The notes under the pieces: model-generated | The model's database searches: none | What the model was told of the DNA's origin: nothing | What the model saw: the letters and a program-made list of their open reading frames with translations, nothing else | Shown here: positions 26,621 to 35,495 of the stretch, piece by piece | How the letters are laid out: each line of letters begins with the position of its first letter | Numbering within the stretch: the first letter of the stretch is position 1 | Made by a program: the position numbers and the translations under genes | NCBI RefSeq assembly: GCF_009600885.1 | Contig: NZ_VCLA01000155.1 | Span: 20,583-84,582 of the forward strand | DNA from: Streptomyces jumonjinensis | GTDB lineage: Bacteria > Actinomycetota > Actinomycetes > Streptomycetales > Streptomycetaceae | DNA: 64,000 bases | Direction: 5' to 3'

Positions 26621-27307
26621 ATGACTTTCCTCCCGCATGCTCCGGTGCTCGAACTCACCGAGGTGACCCGCTCCTACCAGAGCGGCAACCGCAAACGCAC
26701 CGTGCTCAGGGGCATCAGCTACGCTTTCGAACCGGGCCGCATGTATGCCGTGATCGGCCCCTCCGGCAGCGGCAAGACCACACTGCTCTCGCTGGCCAGC
26801 GGCCTGGACTCACCGAGTGCCGGCACCGTCCGCTTCCGCGGCAAGGATGTCGCGGAACTGGGCCTCGGCCGCTACCGCAACCGTCATGCGGCCACCGTCT
26901 TCCAATCGTTGAACCTGCTCACGTATATGACGGCGGTCCAGAACATCACCTCCGCCATGGAGATCACCGGGGTGCAGCGGGGCAACAAGAATCAGCGCGC
27001 GGTCGAGCTCCTCGACCTGCTCGGGGTGGACGCCGGCGACCACAACCGCCGGACCCTGAAGCTGTCCGGCGGTCAGCAGCAGCGCGTCGCCATCGCCCGT
27101 GCGCTGGCCTGCGAGGTCGACATCCTCTTCGCGGACGAACCCACCGGCAGTCTCGACCACGAGACCGCGGGCGGGATCATCTCCGTGTTCCGGAAGCTGG
27201 CGCACGACGAGGGCAAGTGCGTGGTGGTGGTGACGCACTCCCGTGAGGTGGCAGCCGCCTCGGACGAGGTGTTGCAACTCAAGCGGGGCAAGCTCAGCGC
27301 ACGATAG
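26621..27307 (+). CDS. ABC transporter ATP-binding protein (MacB/LolD-like)
   Basis: A 228-residue ATPase. GPSGSGKTT near residues 46-54 is Walker A, LSGGQQQR the ABC signature, VDILFADEP Walker B, and VVVTHSREVA the H loop. Short, single-domain, with the ERGAAT-type sequence of the LolD/MacB subgroup that partners FtsX-like permeases. Its natural partner, immediately upstream, is truncated, so this ATPase is probably orphaned even though its own sequence is intact. Systems of this type are usually controlled by an adjacent kinase/regulator pair, here also damaged. Confidence 0.93.
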   Translation: MTFLPHAPVLELTEVTRSYQSGNRKRTVLRGISYAFEPGRMYAVIGPSGSGKTTLLSLASGLDSPSAGTVRFRGKDVAELGLGRYRNRHAATVFQSLNLLTYMTAVQNITSAMEITGVQRGNKNQRAVELLDLLGVDAGDHNRRTLKLSGGQQQRVAIARALACEVDILFADEPTGSLDHETAGGIISVFRKLAHDEGKCVVVVTHSREVAAASDEVLQLKRGKLSAR

Positions 27308-27421
27308 GCACGGACGGACAGCGCGCCTCGCCCCTCGGTCGCGGCCCGCCGCCGCGGACCCGGTCCGCATCCCGTGGCGGCGATGCGGCCGGAGCCGGGG
27401 TGCTGGGCGGATGGTCCTCGG

Positions 27422-27826
27422 TCAGCAGGGCCGGTAGGACGAGATCTTGTCGTTGATCCAACCGGGGATCGTGGCCCACCACTCGCCGGGACCGATCCTG
27501 AACTCAAGACCGCCGTAGTTCCGGTGCTCGTAGAAGCACATGGAGAGGTCCGTGCTGTTGCCTATGGAGGAGGTGCTGTCCCTCCCCGATCCTGTGAGCT
27601 CCGCGACCTGCACGGGTGCGCCGCTGGGGTACACCGGGATCGAGTAGTTGGGGTTGGCGTAGATGAACACGCCGGCGAACGCGGCGGCCGGGGCGGGGGC
27701 CGCGGCGGCGGGGGCGGGGGCCGCGGCGGCGGGGGCCGCGGTCGTCACGACGCCCGCCGTTGCAGCCAGGGCGCCTACGGCGGCGGCCAGTGCCAGACGC
27801 TGCTTGGTCTTTCTCAGGAACGACAT
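27422..27826 (-). CDS. secreted peptidase-inhibitor family I36-like protein
   Basis: A 134-residue exported protein. The signal peptide comprises MSFLRKTKQR, a hydrophobic Ala-rich core and APAAAAPAPAAAAPAP low complexity; the mature part contains ANPNYSIPVY and a CFYEHRNYGGLEFRIGPGEW segment ending SSYRPC, the beta/gamma-crystallin-like motif of the I36 (SMI-type) metalloproteinase-inhibitor family. Two cysteines in the mature part could form one disulphide. The ATG at 27826 is strongly supported by AAGGAAGAG. Whether it inhibits a protease or is a structural crystallin-like protein is unknown. Confidence 0.8.
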   Translation of the reverse strand: MSFLRKTKQRLALAAAVGALAATAGVVTTAAPAAAAPAPAAAAPAPAAAFAGVFIYANPNYSIPVYPSGAPVQVAELTGSGRDSTSSIGNSTDLSMCFYEHRNYGGLEFRIGPGEWWATIPGWINDKISSYRPC

Positions 27827-28221
27827 GAACTCTTCCTTTTCTTCCGGGGAGAGGCCCGCCCGTGGAGCCATCGAGCCGGGTCGGATTCAAGCCATACCGT
27901 GATGCTCTGCAAGACCTTTCTGCAAGTACCAGAAAAGGATTTCATGGGGATGGCCGGACGGGCAATACCTGTGCACTGACGAACAGTTCCTCCCGTTCCC
28001 CATCTGTGCGGATCTCCCCTGTGGAGCCCGCTGGAGACAGGAAGCCCGGGCTTCCAGGCGGCGGCAGGGCGCCGGCCGTGCCCTGGGCCCGAGAGCACGG
28101 TGGGAGCACATGCGGGCCCGGCCGGGGCCGTACACCGGGTCTGCGCCGGAGTTTCCACGCGGTCATGGCCGATTCCTGACTGTTCGAACCATGGTGAGGC
28201 AAGTTCATTAGTGTGATCTCC
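27827..28221. promoter_or_regulatory. divergent intergenic region between the I36-like gene and the LysR gene
   Basis: A 395-base divergent gap with promoters expected in both directions. LysR regulators usually bind a T-N11-A site near their own divergent promoter; no unambiguous site was picked out. No gene was seen. Confidence 0.4.
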
Positions 28222-29151
28222 ATGGAGCTTCGGACCCTGGAGTACTTCGTAGCCGTCGCGGAAGAGGGATCGTTCACCAAGGCGGCCTCCCGCTGCCATG
28301 TCGTCCAGTCCGCGATCAGTCATCAGATCCGGGGCTTGGAGAAGCAACTCGGCGAAGCGTTGTTCGAGCGCCTCCCGAGACGGGCGGTTCTCACCTCCGG
28401 CGGCGCCACCCTGCTGCCCTATGCCCGCACCTGTCTGGCTGCCGCGACGGCCGCCGCCGCCCAATTCGCCGACCGTTCAGGCGACGCGGGCGGCTCCCTC
28501 TCGCTGGGAACCGTCGGAGGGCTGGAGGGCACGGTGGTCCCCGCCCTGCTGGGTGAGTACCACCGCCGCCACCCCGGCGTGACGGTGAGTCTTTCCGGAG
28601 CGTCGAGCCCATCGCTGCTGACGGCGGTCCACGACGGCGCCCTCGACGCGGCGGTGGTCGCGGAACCGCGGGGCCACCAGTCCCAGCCCCTTGGTTCGCG
28701 GGTGCTGCTCCACGACCGGATCATGGCGGTTCTCCCCGCCGGGAGCCGGGAGCCGGGCCGTCCGCTGAGTCTCGAAGAGGTGTCCCAGCACCCTGTCATC
28801 ACCTATGGGCCCGACAGCGGGGCCCACGGATTCATCCGTGAGGCGTTCGCCGCGCGAGGGCTGGAGTTCCACGTCACCTATGCGACGAACGACGTGGCCA
28901 TCCAGCTCGCGCTGGTCACGGAGAGGGTCGGCATCGCGCTGGCCCCCCGCTCCAGCCCGCTGCTCACCGCTGACCGGCGGATCGTCGTGGTACCGCTGGA
29001 GCCGGCCATCTCCTTCCGGAAGATGCTTGTCTGGAGGCTGGACAACCAGCTCGGCGCACCGCTGCGGACCCTGCTCGGCCTGTGGACGGAGCAGGCCGGC
29101 CGGACCTCGGACGAAGGGGCGGGGCCGCTTCTGATGAGCCCTCGCTTCTGA
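28222..29151 (+). CDS. LysR-family transcriptional regulator
   Basis: A 309-residue LysR protein. The N-terminal winged HTH reads MELRTLEYFVAVAEEGSFTK then RCHVVQSAISHQIRGLEKQL; the rest is the two-lobed periplasmic-binding-like effector domain (GSLSLGTVGGLEGTVV, TYATNDVAIQLALVTERVGI). ATG 28222 gives the canonical LysR beginning; a GTG nine bases upstream is also in frame. Divergent from the secreted I36-like gene, which it may control. Confidence 0.93.
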   Translation: MELRTLEYFVAVAEEGSFTKAASRCHVVQSAISHQIRGLEKQLGEALFERLPRRAVLTSGGATLLPYARTCLAAATAAAAQFADRSGDAGGSLSLGTVGGLEGTVVPALLGEYHRRHPGVTVSLSGASSPSLLTAVHDGALDAAVVAEPRGHQSQPLGSRVLLHDRIMAVLPAGSREPGRPLSLEEVSQHPVITYGPDSGAHGFIREAFAARGLEFHVTYATNDVAIQLALVTERVGIALAPRSSPLLTADRRIVVVPLEPAISFRKMLVWRLDNQLGAPLRTLLGLWTEQAGRTSDEGAGPLLMSPRF

Positions 29152-29184
29152 CCTGGGCGGGCACCGGATGAGCCGGGAGCCCGT

Positions 29185-30327
29185 TCACGCCGACGCCCGC
29201 CCGGCCGTCGGGCCGTCGGCGCGGAAGACGGGCCGGCCTATCTCGATCTCCCACTGGTCCGGATCCGGGGAAGGCTCCGGTTCCCGCAGATGGTAAGTGC
29301 GCAGCGGACCGTCCACCGAGATCTCATGCCGGAGCGCGTAGGAGTCGAGTTCATCGAAGAGCGCGCCGACGCCGGCCGGCGAGCCGCGATGCGGGACGAT
29401 CGCGAGTTCGGCCGCGGGGACGAACAGGGGTACCACCCGTCCGATCGGGCGGGTGGTACCCGCGACCGGGATGTAGACGGTCGCCTCCCCCTGGCCCTCC
29501 CGGCACAGACCGATGGAGGAGAGTCCGCCGCTCGGCCCCGTCCGGGTCAGACCCTGGGCGCGTACCGTGGCGTTCAGTTCACCGAGCGCGCCCTGCCACC
29601 ACGGCAGGGCATCCTCCATCGTCAAGGTCTGCCGAATGCCGACGGCCCGGGTGGCCGGTACCGTGCGGTGTTCGACCAACGGTGCCGTCGCCGGGCGTTG
29701 CAGCAGATCGCGCAGGGATCCGACCGTCGCACGGGTCCGTGCCAGCTCGGCTTCCAGGCGGTCCAGATGAGCGGTGATCAGTGCGTTGCGGATCATGGGG
29801 TCGGAGGCGGTGAGCACGGCCTTCACCGCGGTGACGGGCATGTCGAGGTCCCGGAGCCGGCGGATGACCTGGGCTGCCGGAATCTGGTCCGGCGCGTAGT
29901 AGCGGTATCCGCTGTCCCGGTTCACCTGGACCGGGATCAGCAGTCCCACCTGGTGGTAGTGCCGGAGCGATTTGACGCTCAACCCCGTCGCCCGGGAGAA
30001 GTCGCCGACGGTGAGAGCGGCTGCCGTTCCCGCTGCCGACCCTGCCGACCCTGTCGCCGGTCGCCCCGTCGGCCCCGGGCGCACGCGCGGAGCCGCGGGA
30101 ATCCCCTGCTCGTGGTACGTGTGGACGGCCGCCGCCCTGTCCCCACCCGGCTCACCGATCCGGCCCGCTCGTCTGTGGGTCGCGGCGGGCGGCCTGCGGA
30201 TACCCGCAGGGGCCTTGCGCCCGGCGACGGAGGTCTGCGCGCCCTTGCCTTCGCGAGCGAGCTGCGGCCGGTCGCCTCCGGCCCCCGGGGCGTTTCCCGG
30301 CGAACGGTCGGGAGGTGGTGTGGTCAT
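29185..30327 (-). CDS. MerR-family regulator with GyrI-like effector domain and long N-terminal extension
   Basis: A 380-residue protein. Residues 1-100 are Pro/Ala/Gly/Arg-rich with no recognised domain. The MerR winged HTH starts near residue 107: LTVGDFSRATGLSVKSLRHY, then NRDSGYRYYAPDQI; a dimerisation helix follows, and the C-terminal ~155 residues are GyrI-like (VEHRTVPATRAVGIRQTL to EIEIGRPVF), typical of TipAL/BmrR multidrug sensors. ATG 30327 has an excellent AAGGAGAA site seven bases upstream, so the unusual extension appears to be translated. It sits just downstream of the DAP-like operon in the same direction. Confidence 0.85.
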   Translation of the reverse strand: MTTPPPDRSPGNAPGAGGDRPQLAREGKGAQTSVAGRKAPAGIRRPPAATHRRAGRIGEPGGDRAAAVHTYHEQGIPAAPRVRPGPTGRPATGSAGSAAGTAAALTVGDFSRATGLSVKSLRHYHQVGLLIPVQVNRDSGYRYYAPDQIPAAQVIRRLRDLDMPVTAVKAVLTASDPMIRNALITAHLDRLEAELARTRATVGSLRDLLQRPATAPLVEHRTVPATRAVGIRQTLTMEDALPWWQGALGELNATVRAQGLTRTGPSGGLSSIGLCREGQGEATVYIPVAGTTRPIGRVVPLFVPAAELAIVPHRGSPAGVGALFDELDSYALRHEISVDGPLRTYHLREPEPSPDPDQWEIEIGRPVFRADGPTAGRASA

Positions 30328-30674
30328 GGAGGTTCTCCTTGTCGCTGGACCGTGCCCGGCCCATGGACCGACCCATGGACGGGACCGTGCCGCGCACCGT
30401 GTCCGGCGCCGGTCCCCTCTGTGCCCGGGCCATGCCCCGGGCACGGTTCCGCCGCCCAGGGCACAGTGACGCCCACCGGTCCTGCCGACCGGGGCGGTAC
30501 CTACGGCCCGTATGTCGTCCAGGCTAGGCACGGAGCGTGGCTCGCGGCCAGTGAAAGATACTCACCGCCGGTATGCGCAGACGTCATGGATCGCACAGAC
30601 GTTCCCTTGGTGGAGGGTGGGGTGAGGTCGTGCCCCGGCCACCGGGCGGATGCTCCACCGCCCGGCGACCGCGC
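30328..30674. promoter_or_regulatory. intergenic region between the DAP-like operon and the MerR gene
   Basis: A 347-base noncoding stretch. It holds the hairpin at 30421-30444 and must contain the promoter of the MerR gene. No MerR-type 19-bp-spaced promoter or dyad was identified with confidence, and no gene was seen. Confidence 0.4.
30421..30444. terminator. hairpin downstream of the DAP-like operon
   Basis: GTGCCCGGG at 30421-30429 is perfectly inverted as CCCGGGCAC at 30436-30444 around six bases. It lies about 230 bases beyond the end of the leftward seven-gene operon and about 95 bases upstream of the MerR start, the right place to end the operon transcript. No T-tract on either side. 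Confidence 0.45.
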
Positions 30675-31718
30675 TCACGCGTGATGCAGACCTGTCCAGT
30701 AGCGCAACTGCGGGAGTTCAGCGATGGTGACGATCCCCGGCCGTGCGGTGATGACATCGGGGATCCTGTTGACGAGAGTGGCGCAGGTGGTATGCGCCGA
30801 CTGCACATCGCTGTTGCGCAAGTGCAGAGTCGGATTCCCGTCGCTGTCCGTCAGATTCCACTCGTTGTAGTCCGTCTCCCCTTCCTCATAGACCTTTCCC
30901 TGTGAGCTGATGGAGAGCCTGACGCCCTCCTTCGTATACAGAACGTCGGTGTCGACATAGCCCAGCAGCCTCCCTTGGCGGATGGTCGTCCCCAGGACCC
31001 CGCAGTGGGTGTCCCGCTGAGCTATCACCGGCTCGGTCGTGGTCTCCGCCGGGCCCAGCGGGGTCAGGCCGATGACCTCCGCCAGGGTGTGCAGCGCGTA
31101 GTAGGTGAAGGTGGGCCGGCGTTCAGCACTCCCCAGCCACCGGGTGAACTCCTCGGCGGTCGTACCGACCCGTTGCAGCTCCGCGAGAGTCGGTCCGAAG
31201 TCGTCCACGTTCCAGGAGAGCCGGCCGGTCACACTGCCGAGGTCATGGGTGGAGCCCGCCAGGACGCTGATGAGGTTGACCCAGTAGGCGTCCTGGTGTC
31301 CGGTGCCCGTCACCGTCACCTTGTGCCGCTTCGCCAGTGCGTCCAATTCACGGGCGAGTCCGTTGTCCGTCGCGAAGGGATGGAGCATCTCCTCGGCGAG
31401 CGTGATCACATTGGCCCCGGCCCTGACCGCGCTGGAGAAGATCTCGTACTGGGCGTCGTCGAGATAGGTGCTGACCGTGACGATCACGATGTCCGGACGG
31501 GCGTCGCTCAGCGCCCGTTCGGCGTCGGCGCGGGCGGGGACCGCGAGTCCGGGGACGCCGGCCAGCTCACCCAGGTGCCGCCCGGCCTTGTCGGACCCGG
31601 GGCGGACGATTCCCGCGACGATGTTCGCGTGCCGGCTGTGCAGGACCCTGATGATGTCGAGCCCCATGGCCCCCACTCCGCAGACCGCGATCCGCGGGCT
31701 TTCCTTGATGTCGGACAT
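30675..31718 (-). CDS. DapB-like / 2,4-diaminopentanoate-dehydrogenase-like NAD(P)-dependent reductase
   Basis: A 347-residue oxidoreductase. RIAVCGVGAMGLDIIRVLHS at the N terminus is the GxGxxG Rossmann nucleotide-binding motif; RPDIVIVTVSTYLDDAQYEI and GANVITLAEEMLHPF follow the dihydrodipicolinate-reductase N-terminal pattern, and TVTGTGHQDAYWVNLISVLA the substrate-domain entry of the Ord/diaminopentanoate dehydrogenase group. Such enzymes interconvert amines or imines with NAD(P)H. GAGGAGAA precedes ATG 31718. Last gene of the DAP-like operon, 86 bp after the aldolase. Substrate probably an imine or amino-ketone in that pathway. Confidence 0.8.
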   Translation of the reverse strand: MSDIKESPRIAVCGVGAMGLDIIRVLHSRHANIVAGIVRPGSDKAGRHLGELAGVPGLAVPARADAERALSDARPDIVIVTVSTYLDDAQYEIFSSAVRAGANVITLAEEMLHPFATDNGLARELDALAKRHKVTVTGTGHQDAYWVNLISVLAGSTHDLGSVTGRLSWNVDDFGPTLAELQRVGTTAEEFTRWLGSAERRPTFTYYALHTLAEVIGLTPLGPAETTTEPVIAQRDTHCGVLGTTIRQGRLLGYVDTDVLYTKEGVRLSISSQGKVYEEGETDYNEWNLTDSDGNPTLHLRNSDVQSAHTTCATLVNRIPDVITARPGIVTIAELPQLRYWTGLHHA

Positions 31719-31804
31719 GTCCTTCTCCTCATTTCCTGTGCACGGCCCGGCCGGCTGACTCGTCCGGCGGGCGATTCCATCCGTTTCCACCGGCGGTGCG
31801 GGGG

Positions 31805-33022
31805 TTACCCGTTCATCTCCTCCTTGAGGGCCAGGAGAAAGACGTCGACGTCCTCCTCCGTCGTATCGAAGGCGCACATCCAGCGCACATGGCCGGCCCG
31901 CTCGTCCCAGAAGTAGAAGGGGAAGCGCCGTTGCAGTCCTCTGGCGGCCTGGTGCGGCATACGGGCGAAGACCGCGTTCGACTGGACGGGGTGGAGGATC
32001 TCCACCCCGTCGACGGCGCGTGCTCCCGCCGCGAGACGGCGGGCCATGGCATTGGAGTGAAGCGCTCCGCGCAGCCAGAGATCTTCCGTGAGCAGCGCCT
32101 CCAACTGCACCGAGACAAAGCGCATCTTGGACGCCAGCTGCGTGGACTGCTTGCGCAGATACTTCATGTGCTTCAGGGCGTGGCTTGTGGTGTGGCTCGT
32201 GGCCGAGCCTGCCCTCGCCGGGTCCGGGTCCGGGTCCGGGTCCGGGTCCGGGACGACGACGGCGTCGCCGAAGAGCATGCCGTTCTTCGTGCCGCCGAAG
32301 GAGACGATGTCGACGCCGGCCGCGCTGGTGAGGGAACTCATCGGTACGCCGAGGAACGCCGCGGCGTTCGCGAGGCGCGCGCCGTCGAGGTGGACGGTCA
32401 TGCCGAGCCCGTGCGCGTGGTCGCAGACGGCCCGTATCTCATCGGGTGTGTAGACCGTCCCCAGCTCGGTGCTCTGGGTGATCGACACGGCCTGGGGCCG
32501 GGCCCGGTGTTCGTCGTCCCAGCCGAAGGCGTGCCGGTCGATCAGCTCCGGTGTCAGCTTGCCGTCGGCGGTCGGCAGACTCAGCAGCTTGACACCGCTG
32601 ATCCGCTCGGGGGCGCCGCACTCATCGGTGTTGATGTGCGCGGACTCGGCGCAGATGACGGCGCCCCAGCGGTCCGTGAGCGCCTGGAGCGCGATGACGT
32701 TCGCCCCGGTGCCGTTGAGGACCGGGAAGGTCTCGGCGGTGGGGCCGAAGTGCTCGCGCATGACGCCTTGGAGATGCGCGGTGTACGCGTCCTCGCCGTA
32801 GGCGGCCTGGTGGCCGCCGTTGGCGAGGGCGATCGCGGCGACGATCTCCGGGTGCGCCCCGGCGTGGTTGTCGCTGGCGAAGCCGCGGATACGGGGATCG
32901 TGGCGCGGGCGGTCGCGGGTGTGCTCCGCGCCCCGGGCGGTCGGCACGGCGTGGTCCGGGTGCCGCACGGCGTGGTCCGGGGGCGCCGCCGCGGTCGTCG
33001 CTTCCTGGGGACGGGCGCTCAC
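31805..33022 (-). CDS. threonine-aldolase-like PLP-dependent lyase
   Basis: A 405-residue fold-type I PLP enzyme of the threonine aldolase/beta-eliminating lyase family. FASDNHAGAHPEI opens the catalytic domain, ESAHINTDECGAPE holds the ring-stacking His, VHLDGARLANAA the PLP-binding Asp and Arg, and SFGGTKNGM the Schiff-base Lys. Between the last motif and the small domain a run of Pro-Asp dipeptides (from a 6-bp DNA repeat) enlarges an external loop. The first ~45 residues are extra. The family cleaves or forms beta-hydroxy-alpha-amino acids from glycine and an aldehyde. Start overlaps the DUF6421 stop (ATGA). Confidence 0.88.
   Translation of the reverse strand: MSARPQEATTAAAPPDHAVRHPDHAVPTARGAEHTRDRPRHDPRIRGFASDNHAGAHPEIVAAIALANGGHQAAYGEDAYTAHLQGVMREHFGPTAETFPVLNGTGANVIALQALTDRWGAVICAESAHINTDECGAPERISGVKLLSLPTADGKLTPELIDRHAFGWDDEHRARPQAVSITQSTELGTVYTPDEIRAVCDHAHGLGMTVHLDGARLANAAAFLGVPMSSLTSAAGVDIVSFGGTKNGMLFGDAVVVPDPDPDPDPDPARAGSATSHTTSHALKHMKYLRKQSTQLASKMRFVSVQLEALLTEDLWLRGALHSNAMARRLAAGARAVDGVEILHPVQSNAVFARMPHQAARGLQRRFPFYFWDERAGHVRWMCAFDTTEEDVDVFLLALKEEMNG
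32219..32252. repeat. 6-bp simple-sequence repeat inside the aldolase gene
   Basis: About five and a half copies of GGGTCC in tandem encode alternating Pro-Asp residues in the protein. Because the unit is six bases, copy-number change would lengthen or shorten the loop without breaking the frame. Confidence 0.9.
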
Positions 33023-34446
33023 CCCGCCGCTCCGGAGGCCCCGGCGGCGGTACGGGTGAGCGCGTCGGCGCGCGCCGCGGTGATTCCCTCGGTGGAGGCG
33101 ATGACATGCTTGAGCTTTCTGGCGAGGGTCTCGTAGAACACGCTGAGCGGGAACTCGTCGGGCAGCACCTCGGCGAGCAGCTCACGTGGTGGCCGGGTCA
33201 GGTCCAGCTCCCCGGCGCCCCCGGCCCAGCGGGAGGCGGGGTGGGGGGCGAGACAGCGGGACACCAGCCGGTGGCCGGCGAGCCAGTGGACGAGCTTGGG
33301 GCGGTCGATACCGGCCCGGTACAGCTCCTCGATCTCCGCGCGGAGCCCGTCGACGACCTCCGGGACCCGTGCCCAGTCGATGCTCAGGGTGTTGTCGCTC
33401 CAGGTCAGCGCGGAGTGCTGGTGGAGGCGGGCGAACAGCAGCTGACCGCCGAGACCGTCGTAGTTGCGCTCCCGGCCGCCGGTGACGGGGAAGCGCAGTA
33501 TCCGGTCGAACAGCATCACGAGCTGGACGTCGCGGCCCTGGGTGATTCCCTCGGCCTCCAGGCGGACGCCCTCCCGGAACGCGTTGAGGTCGCAGCGCAG
33601 CTCCTCCAGCCCGTACATCCAGAACGGATGGCGCTGCTTGATCATGAAGGGGTCGAAGGGCAGGGGGCCATGGCTGTGACCGCGGTCGTGGATCATGTCC
33701 CAGAGGGTGAAAGCCTCCACACAGCGGTCCTGGTCGGCGATCATCCTCCGTGCCTCGTCGGGCAGTTCGAGGCGGAGGATGTCCGCGGCGGCGGAGACGA
33801 CGAGTCGGTACCGGGCGGCTTCCCGGTCGCAGAAGATGCCGGCCCAGCTGAATCGGTCGGGGGTCTCGCGGACGGCGACGGTCTCCGGGAAGAACACCGC
33901 GGAGTTGGTGTCGTATCCGGGGGTGAAGTCCTCGAAGGCGACACCGCAGTACATCGGATTGCCGTATCGGGTGCGCTCCAGTTCGGCGAGCCAGTCGGGC
34001 CAGACCATGCGCAGGACGACGGCCTCCAGGTTGCGGTCCGGGTTGCCGTTCTGCGTGTACATGGGGAATACGGTCAGATGCTGGAGTCCGTCGACGCGGT
34101 TGGCCGCGGGCTGGAAGGCGAGCAGCGAGTCAAGGAAGTCGGGCACTCCGAAGGAGTTCTTGGACCAGGTGCGCAGATCGTTGATGAGTGCGGTGTGGTA
34201 GGGGGCGTCGTAAGGGAGAAGGGGTGACAGCTCTTCGACCGCCGCGATGACGCGGTCGACGGCTTCCACGACCAGGCCGTGGTCCGGGGCGTCCGGGGCT
34301 TCGAGGTCGATGGAGCCGTCCTTCGACTGCCAGTGGCGGATCCGTTCGACGGCGTTCTTGAGTTCCGGCCAGGCGGGGTGCTCCACCACCCGGTCCGTGC
34401 TCCTCGGGCCGGTGTCGTCGATCTGGTGTGCGGGAACTTCAGCCAT
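33019..34446 (-). CDS. DUF6421 family protein
   Basis: A 475-residue protein without signal peptide or membrane helix. The most striking segment is TLWDMIHDRGHSHGPLPFDP near residues 230-250: three His and two Asp in the pattern HDRGHSHG look like a metal centre, and WMYGLEELRCDLNAFREG follows. MYTQNGNPDRNLEAVVLRMVW is a second conserved-looking block. I recognise it as DUF6421, a family found in streptomycetes; no biochemical role is known to me. GGGAGGAG precedes ATG 34446. The stop overlaps the aldolase start (ATGA), tying it to the DAP-like operon. Possible metal-dependent oxygenase or hydrolase, unproven. Confidence 0.8.
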   Translation of the reverse strand: MAEVPAHQIDDTGPRSTDRVVEHPAWPELKNAVERIRHWQSKDGSIDLEAPDAPDHGLVVEAVDRVIAAVEELSPLLPYDAPYHTALINDLRTWSKNSFGVPDFLDSLLAFQPAANRVDGLQHLTVFPMYTQNGNPDRNLEAVVLRMVWPDWLAELERTRYGNPMYCGVAFEDFTPGYDTNSAVFFPETVAVRETPDRFSWAGIFCDREAARYRLVVSAAADILRLELPDEARRMIADQDRCVEAFTLWDMIHDRGHSHGPLPFDPFMIKQRHPFWMYGLEELRCDLNAFREGVRLEAEGITQGRDVQLVMLFDRILRFPVTGGRERNYDGLGGQLLFARLHQHSALTWSDNTLSIDWARVPEVVDGLRAEIEELYRAGIDRPKLVHWLAGHRLVSRCLAPHPASRWAGGAGELDLTRPPRELLAEVLPDEFPLSVFYETLARKLKHVIASTEGITAARADALTRTAAGASGAAG

Positions 34447-34543
34447 GCCGTCTCCTCCCAGGACCAACCGTGTGCCGAACGCCGTACGCACCGCTCCTCG
34501 GTGGGGTGGGCCGGGCCGGGGGCAAGCCCGTTGCCGTGGGCCC

Positions 34544-35395
34544 TCACAGGGCGAATCCGTGTTCGCGGAAGAGGCTCTCCAGCAGCAGCTTGTCGTGCCG
34601 GCCGCCCTCCGGGAGCCGTTTGATCACCAGCAGACACGGGACACCGAACTCGCCGCCGGGGAACGACTTCCTCCGGGTGGACCCCACACAGACCGACCAC
34701 TCCGGTGCCTCGCCGGGCGGGAGTTCCTCGCCCGTCATGGCGTCGAAGACCCTGGTGCTGGCGGTCAGCAGAACGCCGGCGCCCAGTTTCGCGCCGCGCC
34801 GGACCCGGGCTCCTTCCACCACCACCGACCGGGACCCGACGAAAGCGTCGTCCTCGATGACGACGGGCGCCGCGTTCGCGGGTTCCAGTACGCCGCCGAC
34901 GCCCACGCCGCCGGCCAGGTGCACGTTCTTGCCGATCTGCGCGCAGGAGCCCACCGTGGCCCAGGTGTCGACCATCGTCCCCGAGTCCACGAAGGCCCCG
35001 ATATTGGTGTACGACGGCATCAGCACGGTGCCCGGCGCGTGATGGCTGCCCCAGCGGGCGACAGCGCCCGGTACCACCCGTACACCCGGGAATTCCCTCT
35101 TCAGCGGCAGCCGGTCGTGGTAGTGGAACACGCCTGCGGAGGTCTGCCGCATCTCCAGCAGTCTGAAGCAGAGCAGAATCGCGCGTCTGGCCCGCTCGTC
35201 CACCACGACCTGACCGGTCGCCCCGTCGACGAACGCGACGCGCGCGTGTCCGGCGTCCAGCATGTCGACGGCTTCCACGACGAGGTCGCGGGCCGTCCCG
35301 TCGGCCGGTGTGAGTTCCGTACGCCGCTCCCACAGGGCATCGACCCCGGGGTCGATCGGGCTGGTGAATACGGCGGGTGCCGTGGGGCTGTGCAT
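34544..35395 (-). CDS. DapD-like tetrahydrodipicolinate N-succinyltransferase paralogue
   Basis: A 283-residue acyltransferase of the left-handed beta-helix class. The N-terminal globular part (AFVDGATGQVVVDERARRAI) is followed by hexapeptide repeats (VLMPSYTNIGAFVDSGTMVD, VGSCAQIGKNVHLAGGVGVG, VIEDDAFVGSRSVV) that match the gamma-proteobacterial DapD type more than the longer actinobacterial one. DapD succinylates tetrahydrodipicolinate in lysine synthesis; the tabtoxin protein TabB is a DapD paralogue. ATG 35395 lies twelve bases after AGAGGAG, so a TTG four codons upstream is an alternative start. Its place beside aminotransferase and decarboxylase genes argues for a dedicated pathway. Confidence 0.88.
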   Translation of the reverse strand: MHSPTAPAVFTSPIDPGVDALWERRTELTPADGTARDLVVEAVDMLDAGHARVAFVDGATGQVVVDERARRAILLCFRLLEMRQTSAGVFHYHDRLPLKREFPGVRVVPGAVARWGSHHAPGTVLMPSYTNIGAFVDSGTMVDTWATVGSCAQIGKNVHLAGGVGVGGVLEPANAAPVVIEDDAFVGSRSVVVEGARVRRGAKLGAGVLLTASTRVFDAMTGEELPPGEAPEWSVCVGSTRRKSFPGGEFGVPCLLVIKRLPEGGRHDKLLLESLFREHGFAL

Positions 35396-35442
35396 GACGA
35401 TGTGCAACTCCTCTGGCAACGGTCGGCTGGGGAATCGTTCTC

Positions 35443-35479
35443 GGTGGGTGTGGGTGTGGGTGTGGGTGTGGGTGTGGGG
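35443..35479. repeat. 6-bp simple-sequence repeat between the DapD-like and aminotransferase genes
   Basis: Tandem GTGGGT, about six copies, in the 100-base gap between the two genes. It lies just upstream of the DapD-like ribosome site, so copy number could influence mRNA structure there. Not coding. Confidence 0.85.
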
Positions 35480-35495
35480 TGGCCGGAGGAGCCGC

